Positions 1 through 9,457 of a DNA stretch of 64,000 nt are shown piece by piece; positions within the stretch are counted from its first letter, which is position 1, and each line of letters begins with the position of its first letter. Origin of the DNA: Chitinophaga qingshengii (GTDB taxonomy: Bacteria > Bacteroidota > Bacteroidia > Chitinophagales > Chitinophagaceae); contig NZ_JACVFC010000001.1 of assembly GCF_014529935.1 (NCBI RefSeq), forward strand, positions 186,001 to 250,000, read 5' to 3'. Below the pieces are notes generated by a model, which was given only the letters and a program-made list of their open reading frames with translations, ran no database searches and was not told the DNA's origin. The translations under genes were made by a program, and so were the position numbers.

Positions 1-990
1 GGAAAATACGTCCCCACGGGCACCGATGAGCGCACGTTTACCATCCGGGCTGATATCTGCATAAAGGATATCCTTATCCGCCTTGATCATGCGCGGTTTC
101 AGGGTAGCCACATCAGTAGTGATATTAATCTTTACCTCTTTTGATTGCTGCGATTCGAGGGAGAGCGTGTACAGTTTACCGCCGGCTTCGTAGACAATAT
201 CTGTTGGTCCCATGGCAGGCGTGTGTACATCGTAATCAGTATAATGCGTTACCTGCTCAAAGGTTTTGCTGTCTGTCTTATAGCGCCAGAGGTTCATTCT
301 TTTTTCCGCTCCGCGGTCGGACAGCAGGTAGATATAGTTATTGTACCACATTGGGAATTCGTCTCCTGCTTCACTTTTAGCGGAGATATTTTCCGACTGG
401 CGGGTATCAAAATGATAGATATGAATATCCGCTTTCATACCGCCGCGATAACGTTTCCAGGTACGGGCGCTTTGGCTGCGGGTAGTGACAGCGATGCTTT
501 TCCCATCAGGGGAATAGCTGCCGAATTCAGCGTAGGCCAGCGGCAGTTTGGTAGCAGGACCGCCAGCTTCGGGTATAGTATAAAATTGACTGAAGCGGTC
601 TTTGGTACTTTCTCTTTTAGAGGAGAACAGGACCTGTTTGCCGTCCTGTGTCCAGTCAATGACAACATCGGCGCCGCCATGTTGGGTAAGGCGGAAGGGT
701 ACCCCACCGGTTACCGGCATCACATATACATCCATGTTACCATCGTAGTTACCGGTAAAAGCCAGTTTACTACCATCCGGCGAAAAGCGCGGGAACATCT
801 CCATACCTGCCGGGGAGGTGATTTTAACTGCCGTACCACCATCTTTGGGTACCAGCCAGATGTCGTTGGCATAACTGAAAGCAATCTGTGTGCGGGAAAC
901 GTCCGGATACCGGAACAAACTGGCACTTACCTGGGCCTGCGTTTGGGCGCCCAACAGGCAAGCCAATGCCAGCAAAGCATTTTTCTTCAT
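1..990 (-). CDS. Tricorn-like beta-propeller S41-type peptidase, N-terminal part (cut by window start)
   Basis: Read on the minus strand from ATG at 990, the frame is open for 330 codons to the window edge, so only the N-terminal part is present. It opens with a signal peptide (MKKNALLALACLLGAQTQAQ) and continues with WD40/PD40-like propeller repeats: FPRFSPDGSKLAFTG near residue 70, then SYSPDGKSIAVTT and YADISPDGKRALIG near the end. Secreted Bacteroidota proteins of this kind usually continue into a second propeller and a PDZ plus S41 protease module, as in tricorn protease, and are thought to trim peptides in the periplasm. The catalytic part is outside the window, so the peptidase assignment rests on the propeller type alone; an amidohydrolase or TolB-like protein is possible. 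Confidence 0.8.
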   Translation of the reverse strand, partial: MKKNALLALACLLGAQTQAQVSASLFRYPDVSRTQIAFSYANDIWLVPKDGGTAVKITSPAGMEMFPRFSPDGSKLAFTGNYDGNMDVYVMPVTGGVPFRLTQHGGADVVIDWTQDGKQVLFSSKRESTKDRFSQFYTIPEAGGPATKLPLAYAEFGSYSPDGKSIAVTTRSQSARTWKRYRGGMKADIHIYHFDTRQSENISAKSEAGDEFPMWYNNYIYLLSDRGAEKRMNLWRYKTDSKTFEQVTHYTDYDVHTPAMGPTDIVYEAGGKLYTLSLESQQSKEVKINITTDVATLKPRMIKADKDILYADISPDGKRALIGARGDVFS

Positions 991-1118
991 AAGCGGTTGA
1001 TTGTTAGAGGGTCTTCTCCAGAGGTTATATTTTCCGGATAAACGAATGTAGGAAAAAGGAAACATTTTATATTTAGATTTATTATATCTTGATACGATTT
1101 TTTTAACTATTCGTACCT

Positions 1119-1811
1119 ATGAAACTTTTCTTCAAAGTAGCACTGTCACTGAAGCGTTTCGGCTTCATTATCCGCCTTATTGGCATCGTTATCGGCTTTA
1201 GTATATTAAGTACTACCATCCGTGACCTGAAGTTCTCCCTGCTGGTGTCCAAAGCCCCTGTCCTGAGTATTGCACAGCTCTCCAAAATGAAGGTGGAAGA
1301 CATTCCGCTGTATTTCAAAGTGGACAAGGTTACCTTGCTGAGCGACAATTTTGTAGGCCAGTACAAAACGCGGAAACACAGTACTGAGAAAACCCTGAAA
1401 GGCATTTACTTCCCCGTGTATGATGTGCAGGCACTGTCTGCTGACACGGCTGCCAAACCTGCTTGTCAGCTGATCGTACACGACGAAAAAGTCGACGAAA
1501 AAAAGCTGCAAAGCGGCGATTATTTTGGCGGTGATACTTTCTCCGTAGAAGGCCGTTTTGGAGGCTCCTACATCGACAGCGACACCCGCAGGCTACTGGA
1601 GCGGGAAGGGCATCCATTGGCCGACAACTGCATCCTGATCGAAAAAGGAGATCAGCCACTCAGCACTGCTATGGCCATTATGCTGACTTTGATCTTCGGC
1701 ACCGGCACCTTATTGCTTTTGGCCAGCCTGCTTCCTGCCAGCAATCTTCAGCGGAAGAGTGGAATAGCAGTAGTCGCAGAACCAGAAACGGTCATTTATC
1801 ATCAGCACTAA
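1119..1811 (+). CDS. Hypothetical membrane protein, two transmembrane segments
   Basis: A 230-residue protein that I do not recognise. Residues about 13-33 form a hydrophobic segment after a short basic N-terminus, and residues about 188-207 form a second one. The roughly 150-residue stretch between them is polar and has the look of a soluble domain held between two membrane passes, probably on the outer face of the inner membrane. The ATG at 1119 is the first start and follows a 128 bp gap from the divergent propeller gene. A strong hairpin terminator lies 27 bp after the stop, so it appears to be transcribed alone. No catalytic motif is visible. Confidence 0.7.
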   Translation: MKLFFKVALSLKRFGFIIRLIGIVIGFSILSTTIRDLKFSLLVSKAPVLSIAQLSKMKVEDIPLYFKVDKVTLLSDNFVGQYKTRKHSTEKTLKGIYFPVYDVQALSADTAAKPACQLIVHDEKVDEKKLQSGDYFGGDTFSVEGRFGGSYIDSDTRRLLEREGHPLADNCILIEKGDQPLSTAMAIMLTLIFGTGTLLLLASLLPASNLQRKSGIAVVAEPETVIYHQH

Positions 1812-1837
1812 ATCCGTTGTCACATACCAAAGACAAC

Positions 1838-1871
1838 AATGCCGCAGAGAGGTTGCTTTCTCTGCGGCATT
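1838..1871. terminator. Bidirectional terminator between convergent genes
   Basis: A perfect 13 bp stem (1838-1850 with 1859-1871) and an 8 nt loop, with T runs on the plus side and the matching A run on the other. It sits between the 1119-1811 gene and the convergent macroglobulin gene ending at 1887 and can serve both. Confidence 0.85.
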
Positions 1872-1886
1872 TTTTTTAAATCTTTT

Positions 1887-4800
1887 TTAGTCCCGGATAT
1901 CTATTTCCAGTCCGGCATTCCAATGTTTGGCTTCCGGCATGTAATAGAGATATACATTGTTAGCCCTGCCTTTATAGGTACCTGGTATTTCTGCCTTCAG
2001 GTCCAGGTTAACTATTTTTAATTCACCCGGACCCGCGTCTATCCAATATAATACCAGGTAGTTGTCAAATACTTCATAGTGCGCGATCTTTCCGGTCTCT
2101 ATCAGTTCCTTCAGCTGCCATGGCTGTGCCGATAAACCAGCGGGGATGCCTATTTTTGCGACCGACATAGGCAAGCCTTTGTCCGTTTCATTTTTTACCT
2201 GTATGTTCATTCTGACAGTCTCTCCTACCTTTGCCTGTGAAGTCCCCAGTGTGGTCTGTAGTTTTAATACAGCCGCGGGGTTGTTATCCGGTTGCAGGGT
2301 GTAATAATTGAGTTCCAGATCGTAGGGCGTCATCGTAGAAGCCATATCCGTGGTGGTGACTGCAAAAGTATTAGCTCCTTCCTTTAACAAGGCAGGATCC
2401 AGTATGCCGGGACTAACCTGTGATTCGTTTATCTTAAAGATAGTTTTACCACTCATCTTTAATGCACTGGTCATTTGGGAATAGGCTGTCAGCAGTTCCA
2501 GGCATAACAGCGTAGATTGTGTGGCGCCGAAGCCATAAGAACTCCGTTGTTTCAGGATATCCGGTATCAGGCGGCTCAGTGTTACTACATTTTTATCATT
2601 TTTAGCCAGGGCCAGGCCATACCAGGCCATTGTTTCCAGGTTTAGCGATATACCGGTAGCGCCGACCACACTGCTAACGCCCAGTGTACCCGCTTCGTAC
2701 CCTTGTTTTAACATTGTAATCAACTGTTCATAGTCATTCTGCCGCTGGCTGTAGTATGCTGCATTCGCCATTACCGCCAATTGCCAGGCACTGTTGCTTT
2801 TCAGCGCCGTTTTCAGGGCAGCTTCATATTCCGGTACTATTTCTTTTCCCATGCCAGCTTTCGTTAACGCATATACGATGTAGGTGTTGGCCACCTCATA
2901 AGGTACCGCACGGAACTGATAACTGTTGCTGGCTTCCAGCAGGAAACCGCCTTTACCATCCCGGCGTTTCAACAGGAATTTTTTGGTACGTTCTATCATG
3001 CCCTCATCTACCTTAATAAACTCTTTCATATCTGTAAACTCCATCAGGCCATAGGCTGTCAGTACTTCCTGTGGTGGTGTACGGCCAAACCATTCAAAGC
3101 CATCCGCCGCGGTTTCATAGCTTTTCAGGAGTTTGTAACCTGTCTTTAGGTAGTTCATAGCTTTATCCCTCACAAGAGGGCTGATTTTTCCCGTTTGTTG
3201 CAGGTATTTCAGGATAAATATATTGGGGTAGGTAGTAGAAGATGTTTGTTCAAAACAACCGTGCGGCTCCCGCAACATGCCGGTGATCACCTCCAGGGCC
3301 AGGTCTTCCAGCTCTGCGTATATGCTCAACTTAGCATTCATACTGCCAGGTATCGCGCCTTTAACAGCAAAGTTCCAAAGCTGCGGTGCTGAAGCCGACA
3401 ACAAAACGTTGACCGGAAACCCTTTCTGCGTCATGGTTACCGGCATAACAATACGCTCCCTGCCCGTTGGAGCGTCCAGGGAAAAAACAATTGTACCGTT
3501 TAGGGGAGCCGTTGCTTCCACCGGGAAAAGCACCCGTTGGCTGCCGTTAGCGGCGATTGTTACAATAGTATCCGTGGCAGCGGCTTTCAGGCCGGCAGGC
3601 AATATCATGCTGACCATTGCCTTTACCGCATCTTTCCTGTTGTTGGTAATGACTACGGGCAGCAGTGCTTTATCACCGGTAGTGAGATAGGGAGGAATTT
3701 TAACATCAAGGCTGAGCGGCGTCTGCGACACGTAGGTGGTTTCATCGCGGCCCACCTGCCCGTTGTAACCGATGCCTTCCGTGATAGCGCGGAAGGACGT
3801 GATTGCATCGGAGTTATAAAAAGACAGCGTCGCCTTACCATTTTTATCCGTTTGTACTACAGGATTCCAGTAGATGGTTTCCCTGAAATCAGTTCTTTCA
3901 GCGGCATTACGGGAAGTATACAATGGTGCATAAAAGTGGCGCGAAGTAGTCAGTTGTTCCCCTTCCACGGTGACTGTCTCGTAGGGCAGCGACCAGCTCC
4001 GGGATAGATTGACCGACTTATAATACTGCTGGAAGCCTGTACCGGAGATAACGATGACACCGTTAGCGGCCCTTGAGCCATACAACGCTGTAGCGGCTGC
4101 ATCCCTGAGCACTGTAACAGATTGAATGGAACCAACGTTTTCTGCAATGTCGGCGGCAGTGACAGGTATACCGTTATAGATGTACAATGGCTCGTTATTT
4201 CCAGCCACCGTCGTCATTCCTCTTATCGAAACCTGATCAATGCCCCCCGGCGCGGCAGGAACGACACGAAGGCCCGCTACCTGGCCATTCAGTGCAGCGC
4301 TGAGAGACGTCAGCACCTCCCTGCGCACCACTGTAACAGAAGAGGCGGTGGTCATACGCTGGGAGGAATAAGTACCATATCCTACTACCACTACCTCATC
4401 CAGTTTTTTATCCCCCTTACCTATATCAGGCAGCTTGTCATTAACAGGCGTTGATACCGGCGCTGGTGCAGGTTTTTCTATCACCGGCTCCTCTCCTTCC
4501 ACTATCTTTTCCGGAATCGGTTTACCCAGGATCGGGGCGCTGCTCTCATTTGCCATACCATTTTCGAGAATCCGTAAAGTTTCCTTCTGCCCTTTGTGAG
4601 GCCGTAGTACAGGAGCAGCAAACAGGCAGTATTTATCCGGGGGGAGTCCTGCTACAGTAAAACGGCCGTCGGTACCGGTTTGCACCACCCGGACGGGCGC
4701 CGACATAGCATATTGCCGGAACACATAAATGGTGGATGGCACCGGCTTTTCCCGCTCATCGGTTACGACACCCCTTAGCCGGTGTGACTGTACAGGGCCG

Positions 4801-6395
4801 TACAACAATTTATTTTCCTTTGTTACCGCATCTTCATAATCAAAATACCGGTAGCCGTTGGTGAGCATCACCAGGTCCAGTACAGCCGGTGCGGCAGGCT
4901 CGTCTTTCTTAAAATAAAAATTCGGCTCCTCGACCTTACCGTGCAACTCCGAGCTAAGCAACAACCATGACAGGATGTTATCCTGCCTGTCATCTGCAAG
5001 TATCCATTTTTTATCATCTACCACGGCCAGCGAGAGGTTAGCGGGTACAGGAGCACCGGTTTCGTTCGTGGTTGCAATGTGCAGTTTCACTTTTTCCCGG
5101 CGCTCATATACTTCTTTATCCGGGGTGACTTTCACTTGCAGCAGCTTAGGCCCTCCCAGAAAGGCTATTCTTTCCGCCAAAGGCGTCTTGTTTAACTGCG
5201 ATACTGTAAATACAGCAATACCTGCGGGAAAATCAGCTGTATTGACAGCAGCCGTTTGTTCTTCCGCCTGCAAGGCGATCGTTTGTTTAAAATAGGTAAC
5301 GGCATGTGTTTTACCTTCCAAAGTCACCGTTGATGGCTGCGATGTTTTCAGCGTAATCAGCAGCAGGCTGTCTTTTCGGACCAGGTTCATTACCACACCG
5401 TTTTTTGCCGCTACCGGGAACGCATACTCGTTTCGGGTACCCGAAGGCGACAATAAACGGGCAACATAACGATGTCCTTGTTTGGGTGTAAAGCGGAAAA
5501 CGCCCATCCCAAAACGCAGACTTTCAAAATCTGCCACCTGTTTACCTTTGTCATCCAATACTACACCTTTCACATCTGCTGGTTTACCGTATTCATTGAG
5601 TGCCTTAAAAGCTATGTTGGTCGTTATCCCTTCCACCAGTGCGCCTCCTTCCGGCATAAACTGCAGATCAATTTTATGCAGTGTGATGGGAATGCTGCGG
5701 GAAATAGCTTCCTTATTCGATTTATAGTCAACGCTCACATTTAGCAGCGCATCGTTGATACGCAGCGCATCCGGTAACCGGAAAACAATACGGGCTTTGC
5801 CGGCGGTATCCGTTTTGATGGTTCCCGTGAGGTGTTCCTCCCCGCCAATCGTAACGCTGTACCGCGCCATAAAATGCTGAATGGGCAACTGTTCCAGATT
5901 TTTCATACTGTATTCCGCCACCACTTCATCTCCGGGACCGTAGCCTTTCCGGGGAAAGTCCAGTTTCATGAGTACCCGTGGAGAAATTACCTTTAACAGG
6001 GTTATTTCCCTGGTAAACTGCGTACGGGGTTTTTCATTGAGCATCCATACAGTATATGCCCGTAGCCGGTAGATGCCGCCCGGCGCCTCTGTGGCGAAGC
6101 GGAAGCTGCCTTCCGCGTATCCGTCGGTGATTTCGTATGTTTGTTTTTGCAGTACACTGCCTGCCGGGGAGATAACCTCCACGAATACACGTTTACTTAC
6201 CAATGCCGGCTGCTGGTCCTGCGCATTCACCACGTAGATCTTGTAAAAAAGGTCTTCTCCTGGTGTAAAAAATACATGATTGGTATGCAGGTATACTTTT
6301 TCTTTGGTAACGGGATAGTCGAGCTGTTACGCACTTATAGTCAATGTGCACAGGAGCAGCCATAACAGGGAGGCAATTTTTACCGGATACTTCAT
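1887..6395 (-). CDS. Alpha-2-macroglobulin-like protein with embedded SusC-type TonB box and plug; in-frame TAA after the signal peptide
   Basis: Large surface protein of about 1,502 codons counted from ATG 6395. Known order from the sequence: signal peptide (residues 1-22), MG-type macroglobulin domains, a carboxypeptidase-like regulatory repeat near residue 540-610, a SusC signature DEVVVVGYG followed by a TonB plug-like domain (about residues 668-785, with GIPVT, TVLRDAAATALYGSRAANG), then the macroglobulin thioester motif GCFEQ at 3246-3260 (about residue 1047), its helical thioester domain, and a C-terminal receptor-binding-like domain. Macroglobulins trap proteases through the thioester. 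The codon at 6327-6329 is TAA, exactly at the expected signal-peptide cleavage; the frame then continues through a conserved MG-like segment (KVYLHTN, FTPGED). The next ATG (6233) would give 1,448 residues without a signal peptide. ATG 6395 lies 3 nt after the stop of the barrel gene, suggesting coupling. Confidence 0.88.
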
Positions 6396-6398
6396 AGG

Positions 6399-8921
6399 TC
6401 AAAACTTAATAAGAACATTACAACCAAAGGTTTTTACGGCAGGCAGGTTGAAGAAATCCAGCCCGGTGCTGTTAGGATAATCAAACAGCAGCTGTGCGGG
6501 ATCTCCGCCTTTATAGGGCGTCCAGAGTAAGAGGTTATTGACATATCCTGCTACGGTCAGTTCCCTGACAAACTGTGAAAAGTTCCATCGATAGGACAGT
6601 TGTACGGTATTAAGACGCAGATAGTCGGCCTGTTGCACATAGTCTTCTGCCACCCCGCCGGGGCCATATCTCACCCAACGGTTTTCTTCCATTGGGCGTC
6701 CCGGGTCGTAGAATGCTACAGGTTTGGTATTCGGGCGGCCGTCTTCCGTTACGCCATTGAAAACATAGCCAGTGATGTTCCGGTCATTGCCGGAGACCTG
6801 AGAACGGCCATAATAGTCCAGCATGGCCTGGGTGCCGTTCCATTTCCGTCCTCCTTTTTTCCACTCCAATGCCGCATCCAGCTGCCACTTCCGCCAGAAC
6901 AACCGGCTGTTATGCTTCAATATAAAATCGGGATTAGGGTTGCCAATAATACCTTTAGCAGCAGCCATCGGAAAACCATCGGGTCCGATAACCAGCCGGC
7001 CTGCAGCATCCCTGCGCCAGGTACTACCCACGATGACACCAAAGGGTTCGCCTTTTACCAAGGCTATATTGACATCCCTGAATCCGGCGATTGGCGTATA
7101 GTCGCCACCGTTAACAATATCCGTAACTTTGTTCCGGTAGCCGTTCAGGGAGATACTTCCGGCATAGTCCAGCATGTCGTAATTCCAATAACGCTGTACC
7201 AGACGTAGCGTTAATTCATAGCCAGTGGTACGATGATCCGCCAGGCCAGCCAATTTCCATTCATTCCCGATATATGCCGGGAACTGGTCTCCCAGTATTT
7301 TTTTGCCGTAAACGGCTCCTTCCATTGACAGGCGCCGATAGCTTATTTCCAGTCCGGTACTCCATTCACGGGAACGGACGGCTCTTTCCTGGTCATATCC
7401 GGCAACTTCCGTCGTCGCGAAATATGAACGGACATCATTAGCATTATATCGCGTCAGTTGCAGGTAGGCCAACGATTTGTCCAATGGTAATTCGCGGGCC
7501 GTCTGGTTCCATCTGGAGAAAACACGGGTCTTAAATCCGGAGTAGCCTTCATGCACTATGGAGGCGCCGGCAGAAGGGAGCCAATATTCCCGTTTCCTGG
7601 CAGTATTGGACAAATAAGCACGATTACCCACTTCCACGCTGGCTTTTGTCTTGTAAGACAACTGAAAATAGAATGGCGCCTCCAACATGAATTCGTTGGC
7701 TGTACGCCGATATTGGTAGCGGAGGTCTGATGGCGTATAGCCAATAACGTTATCTATCGCAGAAAAGATATGCCGTGCAGTGATTTCCGTATAGATTTCA
7801 TTGTTACCGATCTTGCAGGTAAGATAGGTATTGAGTATATGTTGTTGCAGGCGGGTGTCCCTGTCCGCCCGGAATCCTTCCGGTGGTATGCCGGACATAC
7901 CCGGAGGATAAGTCTCAGTGGCATATTGCCGGCCGGTCACACCGGCATAGTCTGAGCCCGCAGTTAATTTTTTACTTTTATAATTCACAGTGACGCTATA
8001 CCCGTGGTTATATTCCGTGTAGTGGTTGCCGTTATATTTCAGCAATGTCAGCGGGTTATCTGCTTCCCTTCCATAAGCTTTGCCGCTGTAGGCATTATCG
8101 AAGGAAGCCGGTGTGAGCAATGACTGTTGCCATGCCCTGTTTAGGAAACCGTTCCTGTTATTGGTCGTAGCGTGGTTATCCCGGTATTGATATCCCAGGT
8201 TGACGTTAAATTTATTCAACTGCATACCCGCACTGGTCATCAACTTATTGGTGTGGTCATTATTGTAACGTACCACCATACCGGCATCGCTGTGCTCAAG
8301 GTCCAGTTTGAGCGTAACCCACTCCTTGTATTGCTTATTGATAGCTCCTCTCAGTGCCAATCCTGTTCTCCAGTTCACCGCAGGCCTGAAAATGCTGTTC
8401 TCATAAGCAACTGCCGGTGTACCGTTAGCGGCGCCGGCGGGCGTCAGTTTACCTTGTCCGTCATACGGGTAGGCAGTGCCATCGAATACCAGTGTGCGCA
8501 GGGCCGGGCCATAGCTGAACATTTCACCGGTTTCAGCTCCTCTCCATTGCAGGCCTCCGTTTACGGAACGCCCCTGGACATATTCCTGTTGTAACCCCGG
8601 GATGCGATAGACTGATTTAACTTCTATTATATTTCCGAACGAACCGGAGAACCGCAGCCTGTATTTGGGGATATAAACCAGTTTAACCGTGCCTTTGCTG
8701 ACCTTCAGGTCCACCGGCCGCTTAAACGGTGAAAATTGCCCGCTTTCACCGGAACGAAGGAATTTGCCGGACTGCAGCCGGGTACTATCCTTCCAGAGCG
8801 GTGTTGATTGACGTAGCAAAGCCCTGTAATCTTCCGACACGATGGGTTCTACAGTACGCCAGTCCTGTTCCTGCGCGTGCAGGAAAGCGGGAATTAACAG
8901 CAACAGTAAACAGTATTTCAC
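6399..8921 (-). CDS. SusC-type outer-membrane beta-barrel without plug domain
   Basis: An 840-residue protein with signal peptide (MKYCLLLLLIPAFLHAQ). From residue about 95 it follows the order of a SusC/RagA barrel: LQQEYVQGRS resembles the first barrel landmark, then FSYGPALRTLVFDG, and at the C-terminus the typical closing segment (ADYLRLNTVQLSY, NNLLLWTPYKG, STGLDFFNLP, final aromatic KF). Normal SusC proteins are about 1,000 residues because a carboxypeptidase-like domain and a TonB plug precede the barrel; here the roughly 90 residues after the signal peptide contain neither a TonB box nor plug motifs. The gene directly downstream encodes a plug inside a macroglobulin-like protein, so the two may form one receptor. 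An alternative is a plug-independent porin or scaffold. Confidence 0.85.
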   Translation of the reverse strand: MKYCLLLLLIPAFLHAQEQDWRTVEPIVSEDYRALLRQSTPLWKDSTRLQSGKFLRSGESGQFSPFKRPVDLKVSKGTVKLVYIPKYRLRFSGSFGNIIEVKSVYRIPGLQQEYVQGRSVNGGLQWRGAETGEMFSYGPALRTLVFDGTAYPYDGQGKLTPAGAANGTPAVAYENSIFRPAVNWRTGLALRGAINKQYKEWVTLKLDLEHSDAGMVVRYNNDHTNKLMTSAGMQLNKFNVNLGYQYRDNHATTNNRNGFLNRAWQQSLLTPASFDNAYSGKAYGREADNPLTLLKYNGNHYTEYNHGYSVTVNYKSKKLTAGSDYAGVTGRQYATETYPPGMSGIPPEGFRADRDTRLQQHILNTYLTCKIGNNEIYTEITARHIFSAIDNVIGYTPSDLRYQYRRTANEFMLEAPFYFQLSYKTKASVEVGNRAYLSNTARKREYWLPSAGASIVHEGYSGFKTRVFSRWNQTARELPLDKSLAYLQLTRYNANDVRSYFATTEVAGYDQERAVRSREWSTGLEISYRRLSMEGAVYGKKILGDQFPAYIGNEWKLAGLADHRTTGYELTLRLVQRYWNYDMLDYAGSISLNGYRNKVTDIVNGGDYTPIAGFRDVNIALVKGEPFGVIVGSTWRRDAAGRLVIGPDGFPMAAAKGIIGNPNPDFILKHNSRLFWRKWQLDAALEWKKGGRKWNGTQAMLDYYGRSQVSGNDRNITGYVFNGVTEDGRPNTKPVAFYDPGRPMEENRWVRYGPGGVAEDYVQQADYLRLNTVQLSYRWNFSQFVRELTVAGYVNNLLLWTPYKGGDPAQLLFDYPNSTGLDFFNLPAVKTFGCNVLIKF

Positions 8922-9002
8922 GGTAAGGTATTTAGCTGACTAAATATACCGTATATCCGTTTACAGCGTAGTGCCGTTAGCGTTATTTTTCATTCAATTT
9001 AT

Positions 9003-9446
9003 CTAGTATATAGTTAGTTGACGGAGGTGATGTTCCAGGTGGGTCACATAATCGCGGATCACAAAATCCAGCGTTACCGGTTCGGTACCGCCGGCATAGC
9101 AGGTACGTTGTAACAGCGCTTCCGGGATATGCCCGGCGATGCCCAGCAGCAGGCGGTTATAAGCCAGCCAGCTGTCTATCAGCTGACGGCCGGATTGTTG
9201 CTGATGATAGCTATAGTGGTTCCATTCATTTTGCTGGTAACCGATACGCGGTGTTTCTTCAAACTGTACCCGTACAAAACGCTGATGATTGTTGGCAGCA
9301 CTGTCTATCAGGTGTCCGAGGATTTCTTTTTTGCTCCATTTGGCGGGAAGCGGTTTAAAAGAAAATTCTTCTTCCGGAATGTTATTTAAAAGAGCGGGGA
9401 TGGTATCACAGAGATACTCCCAACGTTGAAGGCTATCCGCTATCAT
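9003..9446 (-). CDS. DinB-family protein
   Basis: 147 residues, a full-length small DinB four-helix-bundle protein. The two metal-binding regions are visible: ILGHLIDSA with His45 and a C-terminal THLEHHLRQ with His136 and His139/140, matching the three-histidine site of DinB/YfiT proteins. These proteins are damage-inducible or thiol-transferase-like, and most members have no assigned substrate. The helicase gene ends 11 bp downstream of... on the same strand its own start follows the helicase stop by 11 bp, so the two are probably cotranscribed with the helicase first. Confidence 0.85.
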   Translation of the reverse strand: MIADSLQRWEYLCDTIPALLNNIPEEEFSFKPLPAKWSKKEILGHLIDSAANNHQRFVRVQFEETPRIGYQQNEWNHYSYHQQQSGRQLIDSWLAYNRLLLGIAGHIPEALLQRTCYAGGTEPVTLDFVIRDYVTHLEHHLRQLTIY

Positions 9447-9457
9447 ACAGGTGTTTT

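Noticed and set aside
145..1041. A 298-codon plus-strand frame at the start of the window
   Set aside because: The minus strand carries continuous propeller repeats with a signal peptide over the same bases, so the plus frame is a shadow.
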